Assembly: GCA_037044905.1 (NCBI GenBank)
Contig: JBAOKB010000045.1
Location: 1-64,000, forward strand
Source of the DNA: Hortaea werneckii
Lineage: Eukaryota; Ascomycota; Dothideomycetes; Mycosphaerellales; Teratosphaeriaceae
Direction: 5' to 3'
DNA: 64,000 bases
Shown here: piece after piece, positions 21,026 through 31,689 of the stretch
Position numbering within the stretch: position 1 is the stretch's first letter
Layout of the letters: the number at the start of each line of letters is the position of its first letter
Translations under genes and position numbers: made by a program
The notes under the pieces: generated by a model
Databases searched by the model: none
Told to the model about the DNA's origin: nothing
The model's input: the letters and a program-made list of their open reading frames with translations, nothing else

Positions 21026-21377
21026 CGTGATGAAGATGGACAATGGGTACTATGTATTGTGGAATGAGCCGCAAAAAAAGGTGCGGACGAATCCTACCTA
21101 GGTACCATCCATACCATGTACCTACCTAGGTACTGGTAGCTAAGGATAAGACACAACGGGGAGAGTGTCGGAGCCAACAGGATGGGAAAGTCGGAAGAAG
21201 CGGTGTTGGTCATTCGTTCCTTCCCTGGGCCACATGCGCCTCCCCTCCCCTCCTTCGCCACTGCCGCAAGTCCTCAACCCTGAAAACCACCAGCTACATA
21301 CATAGTACCTCCCTACCTAGTGACCCTTGGGAATTGGATGTGAAAAACAACATTGAATGTAGTCATGTCTACCTTAT
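21026..21377. promoter_or_regulatory. Promoter region with two TACCTAGGTA palindromes
   Basis: Upstream of the gene at 21025. The 10-bp palindrome TACCTAGGTA occurs exactly at 21095-21104 and 21123-21132, 28 bases apart centre to centre. A related CTACCTAG lies near 21314. Similar CCTAGGTA motifs are common in Pezizomycotina promoters; the binding factor is not known to me. Confidence 0.4.
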
Positions 21378-21959
21378 CTATCCGTCTGTCTTCATCTCAA
21401 CCAAATGAATCTCCCACCTCCACTTCATCTCCTTGGGATCCCAGGCCGGCGAATCAAACTGCGAACGAATCCAAACCGATTTCCGCACCTCATCGAAACC
21501 ATCTCCTTCCTCCGAATCTACGATGGTGAAGCGGCCGAGTTCCGCATCGCAGTCGTAGGAGATGGAGAGGGTGAGTGGGATGGGAGGTTGGCTGACGTAC
21601 ATGAAGAGCAGGTACGGCGGCCAGGACGGAGAAGATCCGAAGAGGTGTCTTCCTGGCAAAGGCTAGGATTGAGAGCGACTTGAACCTCGGTCCCATCCGA
21701 CTGGGTATATGTGCAGCGGATGGCGTCAACAGACGCATTCGGCGGCGTATGTGCTTGGCCTCATGAAGAGAGCTTTCTGGATGGAATCCGAAGTGGTGAT
21801 GAGGCGGCGCCAGTGTTCGCAGACTTGCTGGGCGAGGAAGAGGCTCTCCATCGGTAGCTGTAGCAACTGGAATACAGCTTCCATGAGTTCGTTGATGGCG
21901 AGGACTTGGTCTCGGACGGACATGGTGGCTTTTGAGAGGTCGTGTTTAAAGAGAGGCAT
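21378..21959 (-). CDS. Short F-box protein (possible pseudogene)
   Basis: From ATG 21959 the frame encodes AINELMEAVFQLLQLP-MESLFLAQQVCEHWRRLI, an F-box, followed by SIQKALFMRPS as in many short Dothideomycete F-box proteins. The same frame then meets TGA (21726-21728) and TAG (21663-21665). It resumes with GRHLFGSSPSWPPYLLFMYVSQPP, which is the usual next block of this family. A 72-nt intron from 21734 to 21663 (donor GTCTGT, acceptor CCTAG) removes both stops and gives 169 residues. The donor is not the common GTAAGT, so a pseudogene remains possible. F-box proteins bind Skp1 and select targets for SCF ubiquitin ligases; this one has no visible substrate-binding repeat. Confidence 0.6.
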
Positions 21960-22970
21960 GTTAGTCGCGAAGCACGCCGAGTGAGACGGGAGGATGAATG
22001 TAGAGTCAGCGTTTCTAATCGGGAGAAAACAATGTGCCAGTCATCAGTTTGAAACTTGTTCCAACTTGTCATGATCGGGGGCATGGAAAGAGGTCGATGC
22101 TTTTGATGTTGTTGGAGGACGGCGAATCGACTTTGAAAGATAAATACTTGCAATCCATCGAGGTCCACTTTCCAAGCTAGTCATTGGCTAGTAGTGTTCC
22201 CGTCTGGCCTCCTCGTGAATGCACACAAGCAGAAAAGAAAGAAAAGAGGCAAGGCGCAGCCGTCTTGCATCCGGCATTGAATGGATGCGGTGGGGTTGAT
22301 TAGCTGGTGGAGTTGATGAAGCGGCTTAAGTGTAGCAGTCCTTCTGAAGAATCCGTCTTCAAAATCTCACAAGGTTGTGTCTCTTGAAAAATCTGAGCAC
22401 TTCAATAGATTTTCCATGTTCTCGGTATGATGTCGTGCTTCCGTTCAATTCAGCTGGAAGAGTACTATGTAACTCCAAATAGCAGGGGGTCCGTTTGGTG
22501 TGCTTCTCTGGTCCATTGATGGGCTCCATTTTGGACGTTGCTTTCTGCAATTAGCTACAACATGGGCAGACGCCTCAAGCACATGTCCGATTTCCATACT
22601 ATCAACTGGTTGCTATAATAAACTGTATACTAGGTAGCGAACATTCACTTTCACCGGCCAAGTCGGCAGCGGAGATAACGGGGGCGGGAGAGGAAGCATG
22701 GGCCGGTTCGCGTGGACGCCCGCGGCGCCAGTTGACGTGGAGTTGGGGTTGGCAGGAGGGAGTCGGCCGTGTTCAAGTTGACTATCCGCTTCAACTGTGT
22801 GTCGTAGATATCTGTAGTCCAACATACGAAGCTGTACTGCACCTTTCTGTATCAGAGCGTTCGGAAACGCAAGGCAACGCTATTTATTCTGCCTGCCATG
22901 AGCCTTTGCAACAAGATCACTATTCCGTCTTGTGTATAACCGTCGACGCCGACGTCGATCCCGCTCCGCT
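21960..22970. other. Divergent spacer between F-box and M28 peptidase genes
   Basis: Holds the promoters of two genes read in opposite directions. No gene or repeat recognised. The frames present have no family features. Confidence 0.5.
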
Positions 22971-25766
22971 ATGGGCGACGACCCATACAAACAGTATGCA
23001 AACATACCAATCCCTACCTACGATGAAGCGACCTCATCCCGCCCCGCTTCATCGCAACAACACCGCGGACCGCAAGAAATAAGCGACGATGCCGAGCGAC
23101 AAGGTCTCCTCGAACAAGGCCATGGCGGAGATGGGGACGGGAACAGGAACAGATACCGGCCGCCTACCGTCGAGTCTGCGCGATCCAGCGTCGACACGCT
23201 CGACGGGGTCCAGGTCGGCGACGAGGTCGACGAGGATGACGGTCACCGCACAATCGAAGAGATGGATTACTTAGACCCGCCCGACACCTCGCGCAGAAGC
23301 CCTCGATTATACCACCGCGCGCGATTACGCGAGGCGCGGACGAAATGGTCACAACAGCTGTCCAACCTCTCCTCCACCCTCTCCTCCATCCGTCTACCTG
23401 GATTCCGATCCCTGTACAGCCCCGTCCAAGCATCCGACAACACCACCTCCCCACCATCAACCCCTACACCATCTACTCCTGCCCCAACCACCCCCTGGCG
23501 CACCCGTCTCACTCCCAGTCTCCACATCCCCGAACAATACCGCGTCTCGGCGCCGACGCTCGCGCGCCTCTTCGGCCTCTTCATCCTAATGACCTTCGTC
23601 TACGTACTATTCGCCTTCGACATGTTCCCAGGCCACGGACGACTCCGAGGCGGAGCGCACTTCGATCCGGAATCCGTGCGGAGCTTCGTGCAGCAGAACC
23701 TAGACAGCAAGAACATCGAGGGATACCTCGCGCACATCACCTCGTTCGACCACGTCGCCGGGACTGAGGGTGACTACTATCTCGCCAAGTGGATGGAGGA
23801 GCAGTGGGGCGAGACGGGAGCCTTGGATCAGTTGGCGATAGTGCCATATTATGTGTATTTGAACTATCCAGGACAGAGGAGTGTGAAGATCATAGGGAAA
23901 GATGGGGATCAGAAGAAGGAAATTTGGAAGGCCAAGTTGGATGAGGAGAAAGTATACCCTGATCGCCAGCAGACGAAGGCGTGGCTTGGTCACAGCAAGA
24001 GCGGAAAAGCAGAGGGACATTTGATTTATGCGAACGGAGGTAGCAGAGAGGATTTTGCTTGGTTAAAGGAGCAAGGGGTTGTGACAAAGGGAGCTATTGC
24101 TTTGGTAAAATACGGCGGGACGGAAGGGGACAGGTCGTTGAAAGTGATGGCAGCAGAGGAAGCCGAGTGCGCGGGCGTACTGATCTATTCGGATCCGGGA
24201 GATGTAGCGGAAGATTCTGGGTGGCAACCTACAGATGATTCGCTGCAGAGAGGAAGTGTTAGCCGAACGAATCTGATCATTGGTGATCCTCTGACTCCAG
24301 GCTTCGCGAGCACGTTGGATTCGAACCGAGAATCGAAAGAGGAGAGTCTCGCTTTGCCTAAAATCCCATCTTTGCCCCTGGCCTGGCGAGATGCAAGGCA
24401 CCTCTTAGAGTCGTTGAAAAAGCACGGCACCAAAGTTGCGCCTGACTGGATCCACGGACCGAAGGACGTTGACTTGAAATGGTATACCGGCAACGCAAGT
24501 TCAGAAAACCCGATTGTGGCCCTGAAGAATGAAAACGACGAGAACCCGCTTCAGCAGATTTGGAATGTGCATGGCATGATTGAAGGTCTCGAGGAGCCGG
24601 AAGCCAAGGTTATTGTCGGCAATCATCGCGATGCATGGTGCTTCGGCGCTGTCGACCCGGGCTCTGGATCCGCAGTGTTAATGGAGCTGGTCCGGATGTT
24701 TGGCGAACTGCGCAAGCTCGGCTGGCGGCCTTTGAGATCGATCGAGTTCGTGAGTTGGGATGCCGAGGAGTATGGTTTCATCGGCAGTACGGAGTACGTT
24801 GAGGATCATATCAACTACCTCCGGGACAAAGCCGTAGCGTATCTGAACGTGGACGACGGCGTATTTGGATCTCAGTTCAAAGCGCAGGGCTCTCCGGTCT
24901 GGTCGAAAGCGTTACTCCACGTCCTGAACCGGATCAAAGACCCAAACGGAGAGGCAACTCTGAAACAACTCTGGGAGCAGCACGGCTCCAACCTCGACAT
25001 CCTAGGCGCAGGAAGCGACTACGTCCCCTTCCAAACCCTCGCCGGCACATCCTCGATCGACTTCGGCTTCGCCGCCGTCGCAGGCCCTACCGACGGCGAA
25101 AGCCAAGCCTACTATCCCTACCACTCATGCTACGAAACCCTCGAATGGATGCAGACCTACGGCGACCCCGGCGGATTCCCATACCACCGCGCCCTCGCAG
25201 AAATTTGGGCTCTCCTAATCCTCGAAGTCGCCGATCGCCCACTCATCCCCTTCGACCTCCGCGTCTACGCCGAGAGTCTCAGCGAGTATGTCACGGCGCT
25301 CGAGCGTGAAGCAGCCAGCACCTACGCCACCCTCGAAGACCTCCCGCACGCGAGCGCAGGGGACCTTTTCGACGCCCACAACGTGACGGTCCAACCACTC
25401 AAAGACGCCCTGGAGAAGCTGAAACCCCAGATCGAGGAATTCCACCAGTTCGAAGACCTCTGGACGACGCGCGTGCTGGGTGCCGGAGGCTTCGAAACGA
25501 CACAGTATGCGCTGCGGCGACTGGAATACAACGACCGACTTGCGCACTTCGAGTCGGACCTCCTAGATGTCGAGGAAGGGTATCCCGACGGCCGGGGGCA
25601 GTTCAAACATGTCGTGTTTGGGCCGCGGAAGTGGGGCGGGTATCAGGGTAGTAGTTTCCCGGCGATCCGGGACGCGGTGGCGGAGGGCCAGTGGGAGGTG
25701 GTGCGGCGGTTGATTGGGAGGGCGGCGGAGAGGATCCAGGTCGCGGGGAGGAAGTTGGTGAAGTAA
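22971..25766 (+). CDS. M28 metallopeptidase, glutamate carboxypeptidase II / transferrin-receptor-like (Vps70-type)
   Basis: Intronless, 931 residues from ATG 22971; an upstream GTG in the same frame is ignored. It is a type II membrane protein: a cytosolic tail of about 200 residues, one membrane span (LFGLFILMTFVYVLFAF), then a luminal part. The luminal part has a protease-associated domain at about 330-480, the M28 peptidase domain, and a TFR-dimer domain at the end. The zinc-site residues of glutamate carboxypeptidase II are all present: H552 and D562 (NHRDAWCFGAVDPGSG), E599/E600 (WDAEEYG), Asp in LNVDDG and His in YHSCYETLEW. Spacing H552-D562 and H552-E599 equals that of the human enzyme. 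An active dipeptidase or carboxypeptidase of the vacuole or endosome is expected. Yeast Vps70 is related and acts in vacuolar sorting. Confidence 0.92.
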   Translation: MGDDPYKQYANIPIPTYDEATSSRPASSQQHRGPQEISDDAERQGLLEQGHGGDGDGNRNRYRPPTVESARSSVDTLDGVQVGDEVDEDDGHRTIEEMDYLDPPDTSRRSPRLYHRARLREARTKWSQQLSNLSSTLSSIRLPGFRSLYSPVQASDNTTSPPSTPTPSTPAPTTPWRTRLTPSLHIPEQYRVSAPTLARLFGLFILMTFVYVLFAFDMFPGHGRLRGGAHFDPESVRSFVQQNLDSKNIEGYLAHITSFDHVAGTEGDYYLAKWMEEQWGETGALDQLAIVPYYVYLNYPGQRSVKIIGKDGDQKKEIWKAKLDEEKVYPDRQQTKAWLGHSKSGKAEGHLIYANGGSREDFAWLKEQGVVTKGAIALVKYGGTEGDRSLKVMAAEEAECAGVLIYSDPGDVAEDSGWQPTDDSLQRGSVSRTNLIIGDPLTPGFASTLDSNRESKEESLALPKIPSLPLAWRDARHLLESLKKHGTKVAPDWIHGPKDVDLKWYTGNASSENPIVALKNENDENPLQQIWNVHGMIEGLEEPEAKVIVGNHRDAWCFGAVDPGSGSAVLMELVRMFGELRKLGWRPLRSIEFVSWDAEEYGFIGSTEYVEDHINYLRDKAVAYLNVDDGVFGSQFKAQGSPVWSKALLHVLNRIKDPNGEATLKQLWEQHGSNLDILGAGSDYVPFQTLAGTSSIDFGFAAVAGPTDGESQAYYPYHSCYETLEWMQTYGDPGGFPYHRALAEIWALLILEVADRPLIPFDLRVYAESLSEYVTALEREAASTYATLEDLPHASAGDLFDAHNVTVQPLKDALEKLKPQIEEFHQFEDLWTTRVLGAGGFETTQYALRRLEYNDRLAHFESDLLDVEEGYPDGRGQFKHVVFGPRKWGGYQGSSFPAIRDAVAEGQWEVVRRLIGRAAERIQVAGRKLVK

Positions 25767-27143
25767 TTCACCTCCTCCTTTTCTCTTTATCTTTTTATCC
25801 ATTGTTCATATGGGATGAGAATGAAACCACGTTTTGCTGTGAGTGCGTCCGGTTGTCTGTGTCATCGTATCTTGAATCGTTCTCCTCCATGCTCGCCTTT
25901 CGTACGATTTTCTTTTCTTCTCTCTTTTTTTCTCTTTTTTTCTTTTTTCCTTCAACCTACCTCCCTCCCTTCCCCCAATTCGAAACTGCACGGCGGGAGA
26001 AGGACTCTCTCTCATATTGCCTCTTCTGCCATCCGACTTCACATCTCAGCATTATTGCCACGGCGCAGTGAGGTCGATGCGAGAAGTGCCGTCCCTTAGT
26101 TCACAAGTCGAAGATGCGGGCGGGTTTTCTTTCGGAGTGACGGAGGATCACCCCGACGAAACCCAACCCCCCCACCCCTTACATACTTGGCCTATCTATA
26201 CCTTCAGCTATGTACTTGCTGCAAGCCATGTAGAAAAAAGAACAAGAAAGACTCTTTGATCTAGATCGCCGCAGATCATGAGGTCACTGTGCCAAGTACT
26301 CGAGCACTCTATTTTTACCCCAACGGGAGGGGTCAAGATTCGGGAAAAAAAAAGGTCATATTGTGGGCGCCTGACTGGGGGAGAAAGAGTCGCATTTTTC
26401 GCGGTGCTTTTGTCAAAAGCGATTTGATTTCCACGCTGGGGCTTTAGTAGTGGAGGACTTGACGCGACTAATCTCAGATGCATAATCGCAAGTGGTAATC
26501 CACAATTTCATTTTCTTTTTCAACTTTTTTAATTTTTTTGTAGTTTAGTCGGGGGCTCGGGGCTGAGTCCGGTATGGAATTCTTCGTCTGCCAGCGGCCT
26601 CCGCTTCCGCTGCTGATGAACCTTGGAAGTTAGGTCAGGTACGTATATAGAGAGCGGTCTGCATAACTACGACCTTTCCGACGATCAAAAAAAAAAATGC
26701 TTCGATTCAATCATTTGCTCAGAAATTTCACCTCACGAGAACGTTCATTGAGGGAATCAACAGGGTCACATTTCCATTTTTGGGACAATATTTTTCGTAC
26801 TTCGAATGGAACCGTTATTTTCAATCCATATCAACTAACAATCGTGTATACGAGGGGGATATCATGTACTTTTCACCCACAGCCGCCAGCAATTATAACA
26901 AGAGGAGAAACAAGCAAAGAACCCAGCAAATCAAATCAAAAACTCCGCAACCCCTTTTTCAATGCCGGCCTCCAGCTTTCGTGTACTCGTTATAGGCCAA
27001 AGGAAATGCAAATTAAGCGTAATGCAGAAGAAACTCAGTCGCAACCAAGCCATAAGATCCTCGTGTTCGGTTCTCCCTAGTCCTCTCAAGCCCCACGACG
27101 CTCGCTCGCAAGAAGTTCAAAACGCTGAAGGTGAAGTGCAATG
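25767..27143. other. AT-rich intergenic region
   Basis: Convergent end of two genes. It contains pyrimidine tracts (25912-25970) and A/T tracts (about 26510-26545, 26687-26698). I see no gene. Confidence 0.5.
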
Positions 27144-28318
27144 TTATTGTTGGGGGGGAGGATTTTGCTGTTGGACCCTCCCCGGCGTAGAGGACTCTCG
27201 CCTGATGCTCGGTGGAAGAGGCCAGACACCCTCGTAGATCGGAGGTCGTCCTTCGCCTGCGATGGACGAGGTTCGCTGGGATCTCGCAAGGACTGAGCCC
27301 GGTCGTTTCGGTTCCGACGTTGCTGACCCCGCTGATGGGCGACGTTGTGGTTGCTGCGCTTCAGGAGCTGGTCGGGAGGATGGCAATAGTGTTGATGTCG
27401 CTGCCCCAAACGAGATCTGGGGAATCAATCTTTGTAGGGGTTCGCCCTCCGTTGGGAGCGTCAGACTCCTTGTGCGATCCAAATTGCCGCCGGTGGGAGG
27501 ATAGGTGAAGGTAGATGGAGGGCTGTCTAGCGGGAAGCCGTCCACAGCGCCATAATGGTCCTGAAATGCGTCATGCGGGATGGAAGGGAGAAAAGATCCG
27601 CTTTGAGGGCCAGCACTCAAAGGGGAAGCAAGGTCGAGTGGGTCCGGCCAAGTTTGCGACGAAGCCGTTCCGGTGGCGAAAGAGCCATGCTGGCCCGGAT
27701 CGAAAGACATATCGGGAACCACATACACAGGCTGACCACTAAGACTTGCTGCCACACTCTCGATGCTCTCGCCACGCCTCAGCCGAGCAAGGACTTCGGT
27801 TGCTTGGGTATCAGTCCCATGCTGCATGCAAGTGAGCACCATCATAGCATTCTGAAGCTCGGTCGTCTTGGCGTGGAGCTCGCTCGTCTTCAGGTCCAGC
27901 CTCTGCTGAAGCGATTGCATCTTCGTAATGCCTTCGGAAGGCACATCGTAGACACACTTGGATCCGCTAGCAGAGCAGCGGTTACAAGTGGGGTGCTTGC
28001 CATCACACTAGACACAGTCCTGGTCGTCAGCGGAACTTCTGAGAGCCCTGGAGCCAGCTCCGATGGAATTTGCGTCTGCTACAATACCTTTGCTTTGGCC
28101 AGGCGGCATTTGATGCACGCATTCCTCGTCAGCTGCCGCTTGCGCTTCTTCGCAGCAGCGGTAGCGTTACTGCTGGGCTGCGCATCTGCGTCTTCGTTGT
28201 GGTCCACCAAAGGTGAAATAGCAGCTTCGTCGCCGCCGCGGGCCTGCTCGCCATCTTCAAGTATCTGGGAGGTGCCCTCAACTGATGGCGTCTGGCCCGA
28301 GACGCTTGTGCGATTCAT
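27144..28318 (-). CDS. Short Zn2Cys6 transcription factor
   Basis: Exon 1 is 28318-28088 and exon 2 is 28007-27144. The 80-nt intron (GTATTG ... CTAG) lies inside the zinc cluster and yields 364 residues. The cluster is complete: C68-x2-C71-x6-C78-x6-C85-x2-C88-x6-C95, preceded by a KKRKRQ basic stretch. After it comes a coiled-coil segment (about 103-130; LQQRLDLKTSELHAKTTELQ), fitting dimerisation. The remainder is Ser/Pro/Gln-rich and seems disordered, ending PPIYEGVWPLPPSIRR and NPPPQQ. The usual fungal_trans middle domain is missing. It is a nuclear DNA-binding regulator of unknown target. Further 3' exons cannot be excluded, but the stop is clear and the length fits short members of this class. 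Confidence 0.8.
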
Positions 28319-28999
28319 TGTCTCGGCCTCTGAGCCCGTCGGGGCATGACCGAGGATTGATTATTGGCGGCTATCAAGGTACCTCCTAGGTCCGTCCAGT
28401 GTCGATGTGCTAGCCGCTCGGCCTTCCAGTTCGGAAGGAGTTGTCAGCTTGAGAGCGGCGCAGTGTCCCGTGAACGCCGTGAGCCTAGCAACCCTACCAA
28501 GCTTGAACAGCATTCGTTAGCATTGACCGTACTATTGAATGAGATAGGGCATCAATGTCGGACGCATTTGATGACTATGCGCCCCGCGGCCTGTGGAAGT
28601 TGGCCGGGTCCGGACGAAGGACCGTGGATCGGACACTCCTCCGACGGACCTGTCTCCGGCGTCTTTACTTATTATTAGAGTCCAGTTGGAGGAGTTGACA
28701 TTGCCAGTTGTACCTCACGAAGTGAACGTAGCCCTATCATATCGTCTGCTAAAACCCTCTCGAGGCCTTCACTTGATGACGGTTGAGCGTCCTCTAGCCT
28801 GAGTTATCGACCGCCTTGTTACAAGAGTGTGAGCGTCGATGACCTAGATGTGAAGTGGCAAAAAAATGAGATCGAAGATGGCTTTAGTCTTGGCTGCTTA
28901 GTCAATCAGCTTTCGACCTACTACCTCCTACCAGCCGGGCTTCATGTAAACTCGCCCGTGCTCGATTCCAAAGCGCATCCTCTCCGATCTCCCGAGACA
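28319..28999. promoter_or_regulatory. Divergent promoter of the Zn2Cys6 factor and the RidA gene
   Basis: About 680 bases between two start codons facing away from each other. A ggtacctcctaggtcc stretch lies near 28378, related to the palindrome at 21095. No gene seen. Confidence 0.4.
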
Positions 29000-29464
29000 A
29001 TGGCGAATGTTCAATACTCCTCCTATGATGGTGTCGGCAAGCAGATGCTTGAGCGGCACCGTTACAGTCAAGCTGTGCGAGTGCCTCCAAACAGGATTGA
29101 ATGTGCTGGTCAAGGTACGTTGATCGGACTACCACGCAGCCATGCGAATCAATGACCGGGTTGATCAAAAGGTGGATGGGATCCGTCCAATGGTGAGATC
29201 CCTGAGGACATCGAAAAGCAAATCGATCAGGCCTTCTCGAACGTCGATATGGCCATCAAGACTGCTGGCGGTAAAGGCTGGAGCCAGGTCTTTCGGGTCA
29301 ATTCCTACCATATCCCGATGGATGATGCCGCCTTGAGTGCAATGACTAGGAACTTCAAGAAGTGGATGCCTGACCATTGTCCGATCTGGGCATGTATCGG
29401 CGTTCCACGGTTGGCAATGGAAGCTATGAAGGTTGAGATTGAGGTTGTGGCTATTGATGAGTAG
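29000..29464 (+). CDS. RidA (YjgF/YER057c/UK114) family protein
   Basis: Exons 29000-29114 and 29172-29464. The 57-nt intron (GTACGT ... AAAAG) splits a Gly codon and gives 135 residues. The splice joins RIECAGQ to GGWDPSNGEIPEDIEKQ, restoring the typical RidA order SGQGGWD, then an amphipathic helix with QIDQAFSNVDMAIKTAGG, then WSQVFRVNSYH, and the C-terminal VEIEVVA strand. RidA members form trimers. Many hydrolyse reactive enamine/imine intermediates made by pyridoxal-phosphate enzymes. The classical catalytic Arg sits in a C-terminal RxxVE-like site; here the matching segment reads CIGVPRLAMEAMKVEIE, with Arg kept but displaced, so this may be a subfamily with another substrate. Cytosolic or mitochondrial; no clear targeting sequence. 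Confidence 0.88.
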
Positions 29465-31068
29465 AAGAAGTTGATCACGACTTTGTAGACTGCGCGGAAG
29501 ACTAGAAGGAAAGAATGAACCACTGCAATGTCACTAGTGTTGTTACTTTGCCTATCTCTGCGACGACACATCAGACTTGAACTCTGGAGTAGCTTATCAT
29601 CGCATTCTTCACCCCCACCGGAATGTCCAGCGGAGAACCTGGCCATAGGAACTTCCATGACGGGGTGAAGAATAATGACATCATACGTTTGCACCTTAAG
29701 CCAGCACTCAAAAGCAAGAAAAACTTCTTCGCTTCTTGACCGTGGCCCTGGTGAAAGATTGGATGGACCAAGGGCATTCCAATCGTCTGGGGTGTTGTGT
29801 GTAATTAAGACCGAACCAGGCTTCACGGAGACTATCGGAGGGCGAACTTCCACAGGGTCGAGTCATTCGTAGTGGGATGCAGTGAGATGTCTGACGCATG
29901 CGACTCTTACCTAGTCAGTGTGTCTTACACTTTCGCTCAATACCTTAATCATGATTGGCAACTGTGGGACCATCGGATTCTCTTGGGTGCAGGAAAGAAG
30001 TAGTGTATGAAGGAGAGGTAATTTATGAAGGAGAAGAAGTAGTTTGTGAAGAACTATGTTATGAAGGAGAAGCAGTTTTTGAAAGACCCTGCGAGTTTGA
30101 GGTCGCGCCTAGCTAGAAGCATACGAATGCCCGTCAATTTGACTGAATGTTGGTTTTGTCCTACCAAGACTTGGAACTTTCTTTTCCAACCGAGTGTTCG
30201 TGGCTGTTGAGTTCTTCACTCGTCAGCCAGCCAGCCCTTCGTCAGGAAGATCCAAGCTTGTTACCAACGAGCTGCATGATATGCCCACTGTTTGTGGCGT
30301 TTACATCAATGCGCCCCACGTAGTACATACACGTACAGTACGAGGTCCGGTTAATTGAAGCTATCTCTCGGATCTCAATCCGATTTTGGAGCCCGCAGTC
30401 TGCCACTCGCTGCAATTACGAGTGGCGGAGATGCTGCTCATTGCCGATTGAGGGTCTTGAAGGATCTCGGCTCGGCGCGTACTCGCAGTACACTTACTCT
30501 ATCACGTAGTCGCATTCTCTTCACAAGTCAGCGGCATCACATCCCCGCCACATCATTCGAGGGCTGATACACAACCTGCATGCGCCACTCGCATTCCTAT
30601 CGTGGCTTCTTGCGGATACCCATTTCTGCAACCCAAGCAGCTCTGGGGTCCAGACAGTGGAGGTGACCACCTGCGCGGCTTCCCCTTTCCGCGGCGTAGA
30701 ACCTCTGGGATCGCACTGCGGCGCTTATCAACATTCAAGTGAGGCTTGAAGAAAGGACGAAAGGAATCATCTCGCTGCGAGCAACTCAAGCGCATTTTAA
30801 CCTAGACAAACCCATCATCCGTACCAGCAGAGGAGGCAGCTTCGACTTAAGGTTGGCGCGAACTGAGATGCTCCGGGCGGATCTCCCTACTAGCTCTATC
30901 GGATCTTTGTGAAATTGAGCTCATCACCTTGTACTAGTGAGTCTCCATCGGAATCACTCACCCATCAACAATCTGCCAGCTTGCAGAATCTTCTGCCCTG
31001 GGGACAAAACCATGTTATGTATGCTGGACCTGCCGTCACAAACCTTCTATCACCCTGGATAGCCCAGA
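29465..31068. other. Gene-free 1.6-kb stretch
   Basis: No convincing gene. It contains a short imperfect repeat at about 30001-30085. Frames antisense to the RidA end (29305-29853) are shadows. Confidence 0.45.
30001..30085 (+). repeat. Imperfect repeat of a tatgaaggagaag unit
   Basis: Three to four related copies of (g)tatgaaggagaagNagtNNttg. In one frame this reads as repeats of YEGE-(E/A)VV with occasional Cys, in a short open stretch of about 47 codons without an ATG start. Function unknown; perhaps only a degenerate minisatellite. Confidence 0.45.
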
Positions 31069-31689
31069 ATGGACCGACAGCAGAAGCAGCCAGAGCCGAG
31101 CGGAGCGCAGACGCCGGAATGGCGCAAAACCCACTCGCCGCATTCTACAACACCGCACAATACCGAGGCCAATACTGCGAGCCTTCGGCAGTCAAGTGAA
31201 CGGACGCACGCGCCCCAGCAAGCCCAGAGTGGCCGAGGTGCAGCTAATACTGCGCATCCATTCGCTTTTATTATGTATGGTGCCCCTTCAGACTCAACTA
31301 CACAGGCCCGCAAACGTGAGGTGCGGTCAGAGGCGGCGAAACGCAGCGCGGAACGGAGACGGAACACCATGGAGCAAAGACGATCCGAGCAGCGAGGTAG
31401 ACGTGACACGTCCGTCCGAAGGAAGAAGGCTGAGGCCTCCCGTCATGCATCCTCCCCGGCTCAACCGTACGTCGCATCCACTCCGTCTGTGTCTAGGGAG
31501 TCTAGCCAAAACGATGCCCGAGAGTCTGCCAGACCAGCTTCTCAGCCTTCGCATCAACAAAACCCAGCGCCCCCGCGTGAAGTGAGCGTTCAAGCATCTG
31601 GACGCTTTCGCCAGTACGAGGAAGCAACTCCCGAGGCCCCTAAGCTGCCGAGCCTAGCAGAGATCCTCCGACCGAGTCGTCCGCCTTGA
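31069..31689 (+). CDS. Hypothetical basic, disordered protein
   Basis: A 206-residue frame with ATG at 31069. Composition is dominated by Arg, Ser, Gln, Glu and Ala. The segment HPFAFIMYGAPSDSTTQARK followed by REVRSEAAKRSAERRR (about 63-98) resembles a short block often seen in fungal proteins related to transcription factors, of the form F-V/I-x(n)-VRS-x-AA. It is probably a nuclear localisation and interaction motif. No folded domain is recognised, and the tail ends PKLPSLAEILRPSRPP. No intron needed. Expression is not shown by the sequence. A nuclear protein is the best guess, with low certainty. Confidence 0.5.
   Translation: MDRQQKQPEPSGAQTPEWRKTHSPHSTTPHNTEANTASLRQSSERTHAPQQAQSGRGAANTAHPFAFIMYGAPSDSTTQARKREVRSEAAKRSAERRRNTMEQRRSEQRGRRDTSVRRKKAEASRHASSPAQPYVASTPSVSRESSQNDARESARPASQPSHQQNPAPPREVSVQASGRFRQYEEATPEAPKLPSLAEILRPSRPP

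Noticed and set aside
24308..24330. tRNA-like ggattcgaacc
   Set aside because: It is inside the M28 peptidase coding sequence, and no cloverleaf can be built around it. I saw no tRNA or rRNA gene in the window.
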